Shown here piece by piece: positions 8,278 to 15,814 of a stretch of DNA of 27,353 bases. The notes beneath the pieces were generated by a model, which was given only the letters and a program-made list of their open reading frames with translations, did not search any database and was not told where the DNA came from. The first letter of the stretch is position 1. Each line of letters opens with the position of its first letter. Source of the DNA: a virus; IMG/VR virus record IMGVR_UViG_3300047548_000895, positions 1 through 27,353 of that record. One strand, 5' to 3'. The position numbers and the translations under genes are program-made.

Positions 8278-9587
8278 TGAATTGGCCCTCTGGTAGCGGT
8301 CATGTTGCGTGCATTGTCCGCGATGTAACGCCTCGCGTCAGCCGCCACCACAGAGTCGTTGCCTCTGGTCACCAGCGGATCGCCATCATCATCACGCTTG
8401 GCCGTGCCCCGTGCGCTCGATCCATCGTTGGGCAAAAAGCCCAGCACGCGGGCCTGGTAGAGGTCGGACAAGTTGACCAACAGTTGAGGGCGCAAGCCAA
8501 CAGCCACGCGCTCAAGGGTGATCGGGTAGAAAAGTTGGCTGTTGCTCGCCAGCTGGGGCAGCAGGTTCACCGCGCCAGGCGATGCCTCTGGGGCATAAAT
8601 CACCGACTCGTTGACCAGCTCAGGTGCGCCAAGGCTGATGACGACGGGCACCACGATGGCCGAGTAGAAGGCCTGGGTGTTGGCCAACAGCGGCACCGCC
8701 ACACTGACCGGGCCAGTGCTCACCACCGGGCCAAAGAACGTCTGTGCGTTGTTCAGGCGGGCAGGCAGCAGCTGGGCCGCGCCAATCTCCACCGTCGCGC
8801 CGTAGAACGCCTGCGTGTTGTCCAGGCGCTCAGGTGCCAGGTTGCTGGCAGCGGACTGCACCGCCGGGGGATAGAACGCCTGTGCATTGTCCAGGCGTGG
8901 CGCTTGAACCGTGACCTGGCCAGGCTCCACCGATGCGGGCAGGAAGTCTTGGGCGTTGACCAGCAGGCCCGGCGCAATAACGACAGCGCCCACGGACACC
9001 GTGGCAGCGTAGAACGCGCTCTCGTTATCGACCCTGGGGGGCTGCACAAATGCGCCCGATAGCTCCACGACTGGCGCATAGATGGCCGACTCGCTGCCCA
9101 ACAAATCAGGAGCAATAGTCACCGCTCCGGGCTGCACGTTGGCGGCGTAGAACACCTGATCGTTGACCGTCAGGGGTGCGGACACATTCACCGCGCCAGG
9201 CGTCAGGGTGGCGGCATAGAAAGCCTGAGCGTTATCGAGTCTCGCAGGTGACAGGATTACGGCACCAGGGGTAACCGCAGGCGCAAAGAACTGTTGCGCG
9301 TTGCTGACCAATGCGGGCAGCACAGCAACTGGCCCGCGCAACACCTGGGCAGCATAAAAAGCCTGAGCGTTGTCAAGCCTGGCGGGGCTGACAGTGGTCG
9401 CGCTACGGACTGTTGGCCCGTAGAAAGCCTGGTCATTGATCGTGAGCGGCGGGGCAATGTCCTGCCCCATTTGCGACACGGTGGCCGCAAAGAATTGCTG
9501 GCTGTTATTCAGCAGCGACGGCGACAGCTCGACGTTGGAAACGAGCTGGCCGTTGATGTAGCTTATGAAAAGGTAGTTGGCTGGCAT
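8274..9587 (-). CDS. Tandem-repeat structural protein, about sixteen 23-aa units
   Basis: The 437-aa protein has a short start (MPANYLFISYINGQL) followed by about sixteen copies of a 23-aa unit with consensus LxPxRLDNAQAFYxAxVxxGAVx, covering about residues 20-390. The C-terminal 60 residues are different, charged and non-repetitive. The regular spacing of the hydrophobic and NAQxFY positions suggests a solenoid or a string of beta hairpins that could form an elongated fibre or spike. The start codon overlaps the stop of the 602-aa gene (TAATG). I know of similar repeats in other phage proteins but not of a proven function; a virion appendage role is inferred from context. Confidence 0.75.
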   Translation of the reverse strand: MPANYLFISYINGQLVSNVELSPSLLNNSQQFFAATVSQMGQDIAPPLTINDQAFYGPTVRSATTVSPARLDNAQAFYAAQVLRGPVAVLPALVSNAQQFFAPAVTPGAVILSPARLDNAQAFYAATLTPGAVNVSAPLTVNDQVFYAANVQPGAVTIAPDLLGSESAIYAPVVELSGAFVQPPRVDNESAFYAATVSVGAVVIAPGLLVNAQDFLPASVEPGQVTVQAPRLDNAQAFYPPAVQSAASNLAPERLDNTQAFYGATVEIGAAQLLPARLNNAQTFFGPVVSTGPVSVAVPLLANTQAFYSAIVVPVVISLGAPELVNESVIYAPEASPGAVNLLPQLASNSQLFYPITLERVAVGLRPQLLVNLSDLYQARVLGFLPNDGSSARGTAKRDDDGDPLVTRGNDSVVAADARRYIADNARNMTATRGPIQ

Positions 9588-11395
9588 TAGATAAAGCTCA
9601 ATCCAGTGTTGTTGCCAGCGTCAACCGAATTGGCACCGACGTTCCAGTTGTCGGACCTGCGCAAAATCGCCTGCGTCGTGTTTGTGGACCCAAGCTGCAA
9701 CAGGTTGCCTGCAATGCCGTTCAGGTTGAAGTTCGTGAACTCGTTGATTGACCCACCCGTAAACCGCACGCTGCCAATCGCTGTGTTGGTGATGTCGTAG
9801 AACTTGTTGTTGCCGGTGACGGTCAGCGTTCCGGTATTGGCCTGCACCAGTGTTGGGTAGGTCTGAATCCCAGCGCCAGCAAATATCTTTGACGACGTGG
9901 AGGTAAATCGAAGCAATCCAGTGCCAGTGACCGTCAGGCCAGTGGAGTTTGTAATGTTCCATGCTGGCGTGCTCCCTGATGCCACAATAGTCCACGTCCC
10001 AGAGCCAATATCTAGCGTCCTATTTGCTCCCGACTGAGATGAGAAATTTCCACTGGTGCCCGTAAATGTTAAGTTGTACCCGTTCGCCGAAAAAGTGCCT
10101 TGGGTAAGCTGCAAGGCGTTTTGTTGTCCGACAGTTATGTTCAGCGCATCTTGAAGCGTGACAGAGCCGCCAGGGGTGTCAATCGCGAGTCGGTATTGAA
10201 AATTTTTCCCGGCGCTGGTCAGCTTTTGATCTTTGCGGCCAGCAAATGTAAGGCCGATCAATGACCCGCCCAGCGTGACACCTGATCCAGTGATCCAATC
10301 GCCATAAATTGTGGTGTTTGCGCTCATCGACAACGACATTGTGTTTGTCGTTCGCAACGACATATCAATCGTGCCGATGTTGTATCCCACGTTGACGGCG
10401 ATGTCAGAGCCAGAACTCGGGTATGTTGAGGCGGGGATGACAGCTGTGTCTTGCGCCAATGGAAACAGATCTAAACCACTGGGGCCACCCACCGTGGCCG
10501 ACCAGGATGAGGCTGCGTTCCAGTTTGCCGACAACGTGTTTCTCCAATACACAGTCTTGGGCGCATCAAATGTGATGCCGGTGTTGCCTCCGCAGTCCCC
10601 AAACCTGGTACCACTGATCGGAGCAACAGAGCCACTAATTTCAATGTCACGAAAATCAATGTCAGCAGCACCGGAAGCAATGCTGTTAACGGTGATGGTA
10701 CTAGCGAAGCCGTTTGCGTTTGCGCGAATAAATGTGCGGGCAACAGCATTAACCCCAACAGGAAGCGTGAGCGTGCCGTTGATCGTTTGATTGCCGCCAA
10801 TTACAACTTGGGAGAAACCAGCGGTGGCGCGGCCTGCGATGGACAGGTTGTTGAAGGTGTTTGGGCCTGCAATGGTCAAGATGGTTTGCGCGGTGTTGGT
10901 AAAGCTGACATTGTTGAAAGTCAGCCCCGCGCCGCAGTCAAAGCTAATACCAGAACCGGTGCAGTTGATTTGCGATGTGCCAGCGTTGAACGTCAAGTTG
11001 GTGCTTGTCGTCATTGTGAAGCCGGTGCTGATCGTCACCGTGCTACTACCCAAATTGATCGCTCTGACGTTGGAGTTGTTGGACAAAAGCGCCGAAATCG
11101 TGACGTTGTAGTTGTTGGTTGTGAAAGTCCCTTGGGTTAGCGTTATGGCACCGCTTGACGAATAGGCAGCGCCAAGGCTTAACTCGATGTTGGCGTTGTT
11201 GATTGTGAGGGCGCCAGATGAAACCCCGCTGTTCGTAAACGTGACCACCCCGCTGCCAGAGTTGGCGTCAAAAATTGGTGTGTCAGCAGAAGTTGGGACC
11301 GAAGCGCCACCAGCACCGCCGGACGTTGCAGACCAGTTTGCAGTATTGCCAGCAGCCCAGGTGCCCGCACCACCGACCCAATATCGAGCCGCCAT
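9587..11395 (-). CDS. Two-module beta-rich fibre or adhesin-like protein
   Basis: The 602-aa protein is rich in Thr, Ser, Asn and Gly and is almost without charged residues. It contains two homologous modules. Each opens with a Trp-rich stretch (RYWVGGAGTWAAGNTANW at 4; VYWRNTLSANWNAASSW at 282), continues with a beta-solenoid-like region containing LTQGTF(T/S) (about 86 and 430), and closes with DCGGNTGITF (267) or DAGNNTGLSF (592). Such proteins are commonly phage fibres, decoration proteins or surface-binding modules. Its sequence is visibly more AT-rich than its neighbours, which suggests separate acquisition. A receptor-binding or virion appendage role is inferred. Confidence 0.65.
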   Translation of the reverse strand: MAARYWVGGAGTWAAGNTANWSATSGGAGGASVPTSADTPIFDANSGSGVVTFTNSGVSSGALTINNANIELSLGAAYSSSGAITLTQGTFTTNNYNVTISALLSNNSNVRAINLGSSTVTISTGFTMTTSTNLTFNAGTSQINCTGSGISFDCGAGLTFNNVSFTNTAQTILTIAGPNTFNNLSIAGRATAGFSQVVIGGNQTINGTLTLPVGVNAVARTFIRANANGFASTITVNSIASGAADIDFRDIEISGSVAPISGTRFGDCGGNTGITFDAPKTVYWRNTLSANWNAASSWSATVGGPSGLDLFPLAQDTAVIPASTYPSSGSDIAVNVGYNIGTIDMSLRTTNTMSLSMSANTTIYGDWITGSGVTLGGSLIGLTFAGRKDQKLTSAGKNFQYRLAIDTPGGSVTLQDALNITVGQQNALQLTQGTFSANGYNLTFTGTSGNFSSQSGANRTLDIGSGTWTIVASGSTPAWNITNSTGLTVTGTGLLRFTSTSSKIFAGAGIQTYPTLVQANTGTLTVTGNNKFYDITNTAIGSVRFTGGSINEFTNFNLNGIAGNLLQLGSTNTTQAILRRSDNWNVGANSVDAGNNTGLSFI

Positions 11396-11396
11396 G

Positions 11397-11612
11397 TCAG
11401 ACCGCCTTTACATACTGGACGCCATCAATCTCGATGTATTCCGGAGCGGGTTCCTCCGGTGGCGGCGAGGTCACCACGGCAATCCAGTTGTCGCGGCGCT
11501 GTTCCTTCATGGCTTCGATCTGCACATCCGTCAAACCGTGATCGTCAGGAAGGTGCAGCGCATCACGGAACAAACCGTGCTCAGTCTGAAATTGAAAGTC
11601 AATCTTGAGCAT
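11397..11612 (-). CDS. Small acidic phage protein of unknown function
   Basis: This 71-aa protein starts MLKIDFQFQTEHGLF at an ATG with GAGG 8 nt upstream. An in-frame GTG three codons earlier would overlap that ribosome site and is less likely. It contains an acidic, Pro-rich stretch (PPPEEPAPEY near residue 50) and ends EIDGVQYVKAV. I do not recognise the family. It ends 1 nt before the start of the fibre-like gene, so the two are probably co-translated; a chaperone or attachment role for the fibre is possible but not shown. Confidence 0.6.
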   Translation of the reverse strand: MLKIDFQFQTEHGLFRDALHLPDDHGLTDVQIEAMKEQRRDNWIAVVTSPPPEEPAPEYIEIDGVQYVKAV

Positions 11613-11627
11613 GGTTGACACCTCGCT

Positions 11628-12023
11628 TTACAGGGCGAAGATGCCGGATGCGTTCCAAGCCACGTTGATGTCGCCGCCGTTGGGGGTGACGGGCAGGCCG
11701 GTCACGCCAGTGTCGATGTAGGCGACCAGGGGCGACGTGGCAGAGTTGCCGGTGTCAACGTAGATCACCAGGGCCTCGACCGTAGCGCCAGACACAGCGG
11801 TAAACGCCACATCAGCGCCATCGAACACGCCATTGGTGAATGTCTTGCTGCCGATGGTCTGGGCGGTACCGACCACACCTGACAGCGAGCTGGCGAACTG
11901 GTGCGCGGCGCTGTATGTGTAGGTGCCGGTGTCCACCAGGGCGACCTTGACGGTGCCGGACGACATGTTGACGCCAGCCTGCAGCGCGGATTCTTTGAAC
12001 TTGGGATAAAGGGCGTTGGCCAT
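11628..12023 (-). CDS. Conserved-looking phage protein of the late region, function unknown
   Basis: This 131-aa protein has AGGAG six nt before its ATG. It begins MANALYPKFKESALQAGV, then SGTVKVALVDTGTYTYSAAHQF, and ends VAYIDTGVTGLPVTPNGG followed by VAWNASGIFAL. I know this pattern from many phages, usually as an unnamed protein in the structural block. It looks beta-rich and glycine-rich, like a small virion or decoration protein. It follows the large terminase and precedes the fibre cluster. The role is unknown. Confidence 0.7.
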   Translation of the reverse strand: MANALYPKFKESALQAGVNMSSGTVKVALVDTGTYTYSAAHQFASSLSGVVGTAQTIGSKTFTNGVFDGADVAFTAVSGATVEALVIYVDTGNSATSPLVAYIDTGVTGLPVTPNGGDINVAWNASGIFAL

Positions 12024-12065
12024 CTCGGACTCCTAATGTTGGGGGGGGTGCTGGGAATTATCGCT

Positions 12066-13538
12066 TTATCCATAGAGTCCGGCTACCTGCGAGATATCCG
12101 GCGGGGAGGCGCTGGCCTCGCGCAATGCCTGTTCTTCACGCGCCCGGTCGGCGTAGAAGTCCAGCATCGAGAAGTTGTTGGCCGTCAGTTCGTCAAAGCC
12201 AGTGGACAGCGCATCGATCTGGTCATCGTGTGCGCCGTTGGGGAAGTTGCGCATTTCGTCCAGCAGGGCATCGTTCCACGGGCCGCGCACCATCAGCACG
12301 TTGCCGACGTTGACCTGGGCGGCAAATGGCCGCGCCCGCTGCACCTTGTCGCCCGACACGGGTTTGCTGCTTACCGGGTAGCCGCCAAGCATCCGGGTCA
12401 GTGCCCTGACTTGAGACTTACCGGCTTGGCCGGGGTCTTGCGGGATCGTCACGGTGGTAAGTTGGCCATCGCGGGTGGCCGTGGCCTTGATGATGGCCTC
12501 GACACCCTCGGGCGACTCGCGCACGCGCTCCATGCCGCCGATGACATACTGGCCGTCAGGCGTGAGGCCCAACAGACCGCCCGCCGTCCAGTCGCCGCCG
12601 TCCTTGGTACCGGCCAAGTCCCAACCGCGCACCAGGCGGGCACCTGCGGGCATGGCGTCAATGATTTCGATCTTGCCGGGCTTGAACTCGCCACCGGCCA
12701 GCGGGGCAGGGCGCTGCAAGTACTGCCCGGCGAAAACGTAGGGGTTCGCCTGCTCCATCACCCGGAGCTGTTCAATCGTGTGCTTCGCTGGCCACAGCGC
12801 CTTGCCGTCTTCGCTGATCGCGGGGATCACGACGTGTTCCCACTTTTCGCCATTGCCCCCGGCCAGCAGGTAGCCCGCCAAATCCGATTCATGCAGGCGC
12901 TGCATGATCAGGATGATCGGGGTGTCGGGGCTGTTCTTTCGGCTTTCCAGCGTGTTGCCAAACCACTCGATCACGTTCTTGCGCATCGTGTCCGACCGGG
13001 CTTCGTCGGCCTTGTGCGGGTCATCGATGATGATGGCCCCACCGAACTTCGGCCGCATCTTGCCCGCGCCAAAGCCGGTGATCGTGCCGCCCGCGCCCTG
13101 GGCATAGACCACCCCGCCCTCCGTGGTTCGCCAGTCGCCCTTGGCGTTGCTGTCATGGCGAAGCGCCACCTCGGGGAAGATTTCGCGGTATTCGTCCGAC
13201 TCCACCATGATCTTGGCGTTGGCCGTGTTGTTGACCGCCAGCGTGCCCGAGTAGCTGGTGTGGATGAATTCACTGTCCGGGTAGTGGCCCAACGCCCAAG
13301 CGATAAAGCACACCACCGCAATTTCGGTCTTGGAGTACCGGGGCGGCATGTTAATGATCAGCCGCTTGCACTCCCCGTTGAAAACCCGGGTCAGCGCATC
13401 ACAGACGGCTTGGTGGTGCCAGTTGTGCGCCCAGCGAAAGCCCCGGCGGGCGTGAAACATCCGGCGCACAAAGAAATAAAAGTCCTGCCGCGCCTCCAGC
13501 CTGATCGCAAGCTGACGGGCCGGGTCATCGGCGTGCAT
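12066..13538 (-). CDS. terL: Terminase large subunit
   Basis: The 490-aa packaging motor has an ATPase and a nuclease domain. A Walker A-like motif MPPRYSKT lies at residues 64-71, and Walker B AIIIDDP at 168-174 with acidic residues Asp172 and Asp173. The C-terminal RNase H-like nuclease begins at VRGWDLAGTKDGGDW (Asp307) and has HDDQIDAL at 437-444, giving the usual metal-binding Asp residues. Length is normal. It starts 3 nt after the small terminase stop. The ATPase pumps DNA through the portal and the nuclease cuts the concatemer. Confidence 0.93.
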   Translation of the reverse strand: MHADDPARQLAIRLEARQDFYFFVRRMFHARRGFRWAHNWHHQAVCDALTRVFNGECKRLIINMPPRYSKTEIAVVCFIAWALGHYPDSEFIHTSYSGTLAVNNTANAKIMVESDEYREIFPEVALRHDSNAKGDWRTTEGGVVYAQGAGGTITGFGAGKMRPKFGGAIIIDDPHKADEARSDTMRKNVIEWFGNTLESRKNSPDTPIILIMQRLHESDLAGYLLAGGNGEKWEHVVIPAISEDGKALWPAKHTIEQLRVMEQANPYVFAGQYLQRPAPLAGGEFKPGKIEIIDAMPAGARLVRGWDLAGTKDGGDWTAGGLLGLTPDGQYVIGGMERVRESPEGVEAIIKATATRDGQLTTVTIPQDPGQAGKSQVRALTRMLGGYPVSSKPVSGDKVQRARPFAAQVNVGNVLMVRGPWNDALLDEMRNFPNGAHDDQIDALSTGFDELTANNFSMLDFYADRAREEQALREASASPPDISQVAGLYG

Positions 13539-13541
13539 CCG

Positions 13542-13973
13542 TCAGAACTCCCCGAGAACCTTGGATCGGGCCTTGAGGTATTCATCGACCGGCACATTGG
13601 TCAGGGGAATGGGTGCGCCATCCTTGCCCGTCAACTCGGTGCGCTCGACATACAGCCCCGCCGCCTTGCCCCGGGCAATCTCGGCCTGAATCGCTGCCGT
13701 CCACTTGGCATCCTTCACCGCCATGTTGCGTAGGCGCAACAGGTCATCGAGGTGCTTTTCCAGTGTTAGCCCGGCCTTTTCCACGGCGGGTGCGCGAAGC
13801 TCCGCGATCCTTGGCGCAACCTTGGCGTGCTTGAGCAGCTTGCTGGCGTTCTCGTTGACGCTCTTTTCCGTCATCTTCGAGGTGTCGTAGGCGAGCCGGT
13901 AAGCCTCGGAAGCGTTGCCGGTCTGGATGTAGGCAAGGGCAAACGCCTCCTGCTTTGGGGTCAGCCCGGCCAT
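13542..13973 (-). CDS. terS: Terminase small subunit (Terminase_2-like)
   Basis: The 143-aa protein opens MAGLTPKQEAFALAYIQTGN, the characteristic LTxKQExFxxxYxxxGNAxxAY start of the Terminase_2 small subunits, which is the DNA-binding HTH. A helical oligomerisation region follows (LTLEKHLDDLLRLRNMAV). The ATG overlaps the upstream stop in a TGATG junction, which supports this start over a TTG one codon earlier. It recognises the packaging site and recruits the large subunit encoded immediately downstream. Confidence 0.9.
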   Translation of the reverse strand: MAGLTPKQEAFALAYIQTGNASEAYRLAYDTSKMTEKSVNENASKLLKHAKVAPRIAELRAPAVEKAGLTLEKHLDDLLRLRNMAVKDAKWTAAIQAEIARGKAAGLYVERTELTGKDGAPIPLTNVPVDEYLKARSKVLGEF

Positions 13974-14188
13974 CAAGACACCGCGACCTTTCCGCCAGGA
14001 ATGGCGTCGAGCAGCCGCATCATCAGCTCTTTTGGCATGACGCAGACCTCGCCAATCGTGAACTTGGTGGGGTCAGACATGCCTTTCAGGCGTTTGATGG
14101 CTTTGGACTTGTCGGCATAAACACATCCCTCAATCGGCATCTGGTCGTGCCGGTACAGGACAGCCCAGCGAGTGCAAGCGCCGTTCAT
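13973..14188 (-). CDS. Small unknown protein between ParB-like and terminase genes
   Basis: This 71-aa protein starts MNGACTRWAVLYRHDQMPIEG. The start is fixed by an ATGA overlap with the upstream ParB-like gene; the frame stays open further upstream but only as a shadow of that gene. It contains a basic segment (ADKSKAIKRLKGM near residue 25) and ends MMRLLDAIPGGKVAVS. I do not recognise it. It overlaps the small terminase start by one base, so the three genes are read as one unit. Confidence 0.65.
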   Translation of the reverse strand: MNGACTRWAVLYRHDQMPIEGCVYADKSKAIKRLKGMSDPTKFTIGEVCVMPKELMMRLLDAIPGGKVAVS

Positions 14189-14856
14189 GCCGCCACCTTC
14201 TTGGCCTTCTTGGCGGCGTCCTTGCGGTCGGTGGTCCCGCCCTCGTAGGCCACGTTGTAGGGCGGGTCGGTCAGCCACATGTCAACCATTTGGCCAGCGC
14301 ACAGGCGCTCCAGGTCGGCAATGCTGGTGCTGTCGCCGCACAACAGGCGGTGGTTGCCCATCACCCAAACGTCGCCCTGGACGGTGACCGGGTTGGCCGG
14401 TACCGGGGGCGCATCGTCGGGGTCGGTCAGGCCGTCGGTCTTTTCGGCCTCGGCCAGCAGGCCTTTGATCTCGTCCTCACCGAAGCCGGTCAGCTCCAGG
14501 TCGAAACCGGCCTCCTTCAAGTCGGCCAGCTCAAGCGCGAGCATTTCCTCGTCCCACCCGGCATTGAGGGCCAGCTTGTTGTCCGCGATGACGTAGGCAC
14601 GGCGCTGGGCCTCGGTCAGACCTGCCAAGGTGATCGTGGGCACTTCGGACAGTCCCAGTTTTTGGGAGGCCATGACCCTGCCGTGCCCCGCAATGATTCC
14701 GCCTTCCTCGTCCACCAGCACGGGGTTGGTGAATCCGAATTCTCGGATGCTTGCCGCGATTTGCGCGACCTGTTCCGGGTTGTGCGTGCGGCTGTTGCGC
14801 ACGTAGGGAATAAGGCCGTCAGTTGGCCGATAGGTGATTTTCAGTTGGTTGCTCAC
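14185..14856 (-). CDS. ParB/Srx-type N-terminal domain protein with truncated methyltransferase tail
   Basis: This 223-aa protein has a GTG start with GAGGA upstream. Residues 5-90 form a ParB/Srx-like domain (VRNSRTHNPEQVAQIAASI, then FTNPVLVDEEGGIIAGHGR at 42-60). Residues 158-200 match the front of a phage ParB-DNA methyltransferase fusion (GDVWVMGNHRLLCGDS, then DMWLTDPPYNVAYEG with the catalytic DPPY at 197-200). The rest of a methyltransferase, about 200 residues with the SAM-binding FxGxG part, is missing; a short Lys- and Ala-rich tail replaces it. It is probably not an active methyltransferase but may bind DNA near the packaging genes. Confidence 0.78.
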   Translation of the reverse strand: MSNQLKITYRPTDGLIPYVRNSRTHNPEQVAQIAASIREFGFTNPVLVDEEGGIIAGHGRVMASQKLGLSEVPTITLAGLTEAQRRAYVIADNKLALNAGWDEEMLALELADLKEAGFDLELTGFGEDEIKGLLAEAEKTDGLTDPDDAPPVPANPVTVQGDVWVMGNHRLLCGDSTSIADLERLCAGQMVDMWLTDPPYNVAYEGGTTDRKDAAKKAKKVAA

Positions 14857-14864
14857 GGGTTCCT

Positions 14865-14889
14865 CGCAGGTAGCTTTGTGATACCTGCG
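14865..14889. repeat. Perfect 8-bp inverted repeat upstream of the late block
   Basis: CGCAGGTA and TACCTGCG are separated by 9 nt and lie directly before the ribosome site of the ParB-like gene, the first gene of the leftward block. On the minus-strand mRNA the stem would end next to GAGGA. It could be an operator with GGTA/TACC half-sites like those in the early promoters, or an RNA hairpin controlling translation. Confidence 0.55.
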
Positions 14890-14972
14890 ATTGTGCGTTA
14901 TGTCCGTGAGCTTCGCATCCGCTCCCTATGTGGCGCGGTGGCAACAGATGCCAATAAACAGGGAAAACCCTG

Positions 14973-15001
14973 ATGAAATGCTACCCGCCGGGTATTACAA
15001 T
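14973..15001 (+). promoter_or_regulatory. Early promoter with CTACC-N5-GGTAT operator (site A)
   Basis: The palindrome CTACC-CGCCG-GGTAT sits at 14981-14995 and is followed at once by a -10 box TACAAT (14996-15001). A -35-like ATGAAA (14973-14978) lies 17 nt upstream, so the operator fills the spacer. It precedes the operon of small genes that begins 30 nt downstream. The 174-nt gap between the divergent genes holds this site, the 14865 inverted repeat and a small CAGGG-AAAA-CCCTG hairpin at 14959-14972. Confidence 0.65.
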
Positions 15002-15030
15002 GAGGCCTTCAACAACCCACGGAGAAAACC

Positions 15031-15204
15031 ATGAAGAACTCACACGTCAAGACACCGCGCACTTTGAACGAGTGCCATTTCACTCCCGGGTACCAAAGCC
15101 TGACCAACCGTGAGCCGCTTTGGGAGCGCATCGCGGGTTATGCGCTGGCCCTGGCCATTGGCACCGGCATGGCTGCACTGCTTGTTGCATGGTGGTCGTC
15201 ATGA
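15031..15204 (+). CDS. Small single-pass membrane protein
   Basis: This 57-aa protein is preceded by GGAGA 6 nt before its ATG. The N-terminal 32 residues are soluble (MKNSHVKTPRTLNECHFTPG), followed by a hydrophobic segment IAGYALALAIGTGMAALLVA at about 35-54 ending WWSS. It is the first gene of the operon driven by promoter site A and overlaps the next gene by 4 nt. Function is unknown; a small inner-membrane protein made early is likely. Confidence 0.65.
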   Translation: MKNSHVKTPRTLNECHFTPGYQSLTNREPLWERIAGYALALAIGTGMAALLVAWWSS

Positions 15205-15533
15205 GCGCCGCGCACACACCAGGGCCGTGGTACGTATCGAAAGAATTTGATGGTACGTCCATCAAAGCCGGAATGTTTCACGTCACGCACACCATTAAAG
15301 CGTGCGGCTTTCACGAACCAGAGGTGGACAAAGCAGTCACCCAAGCCAACGCCCGCCTGATCGCCGCAGCGCCTGATTTGCTGGAGGCGCTGAAAAAGAT
15401 GGTGGACATCGCCTCAGATAGCCGTGGCGTTGCTGGCTACCACCTGAATGGCGAGATTGCTGAATGGGATGAGTTCCCCGAATGGCAAGCCGCTTGTGCC
15501 GCCATCGCCAAGGCGACTGGGGGTGCTGTATGA
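15201..15533 (+). CDS. Small phage accessory protein (HTPGPW...ANARLIAAAP type)
   Basis: This 110-aa protein starts MSAAHTPGPWYVSKEFDG, set by an ATGA overlap with the upstream gene. The HTPGPW start and the central QANARLIAAAPDLLEALKKM are very common together in small phage proteins of unknown role. The 3' half shares DNA with the next gene: the 19-bp stretch coding for LLEALKK is identical in both (15379-15397 and 15681-15699), and both end with an AAIAKAT segment. This points to module shuffling among the small genes. Confidence 0.75.
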   Translation: MSAAHTPGPWYVSKEFDGTSIKAGMFHVTHTIKACGFHEPEVDKAVTQANARLIAAAPDLLEALKKMVDIASDSRGVAGYHLNGEIAEWDEFPEWQAACAAIAKATGGAV

Positions 15534-15814
15534 GCACACAATCCGAAGCACTGCGACTGGCAGACGCATTAGAAGACTCGCTTGAAGACTACTCAGGGTC
15601 ATCTCTGCCGCGTCGATGCCAAAACATTGCCGACGAAGCCGCCGCCGAACTGCGCCGACTGCACGATTTGAATGCCGAGCTGCTGGAGGCGCTGAAAAAA
15701 TACGACGAGGCGTTTAACGAACTTGGTGATGGCATGGAAAGCCGCCACCGTATGCGCTTGGCCGTTATCAAAGCTCGCGCCGCCATCGCAAAAGCAACAA
15801 GAGAAACGAAATGA
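15530..15814 (+). CDS. Small helical phage accessory protein
   Basis: This 94-aa protein starts MSTQSEALRLADALEDSLE, coupled by an ATGA overlap. It is almost wholly helical and highly charged (ADEAAAELRRLHDLNAELLE, then LLEALKKYDEAFNELGD). The AEALRLADxLE start and AAAELRRLHxxNxELLEAL middle are typical of small phage proteins of unknown function. Its tail resembles that of the gene before it. No enzymatic motif is present. Confidence 0.75.
   Translation: MSTQSEALRLADALEDSLEDYSGSSLPRRCQNIADEAAAELRRLHDLNAELLEALKKYDEAFNELGDGMESRHRMRLAVIKARAAIAKATRETK

Noticed and set aside
8274-9587. CRISPR-like periodicity of 69 bp
   Set aside because: The period is an in-frame 23-aa protein repeat with diverged DNA copies, not identical repeats with unique spacers.
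12041-12048. An eight-G tract as a possible phase-variation site
   Set aside because: It lies between genes, upstream of the ribosome site of the 131-aa gene and not in a reading frame or between -35 and -10 boxes, so slippage has no clear effect.
3070-12711. KOPS-like GGGNAGGG octamers at 3070 and 12704
   Set aside because: They tempted a link with the FtsK-gamma domain, but a seven-base defined motif is expected about three times by chance in 27 kb on two strands.
11901-13733. A 610-codon open frame on the plus strand opposite the large terminase
   Set aside because: It mirrors the terminase codons and spans several real genes and intergenic gaps; no domain is visible.
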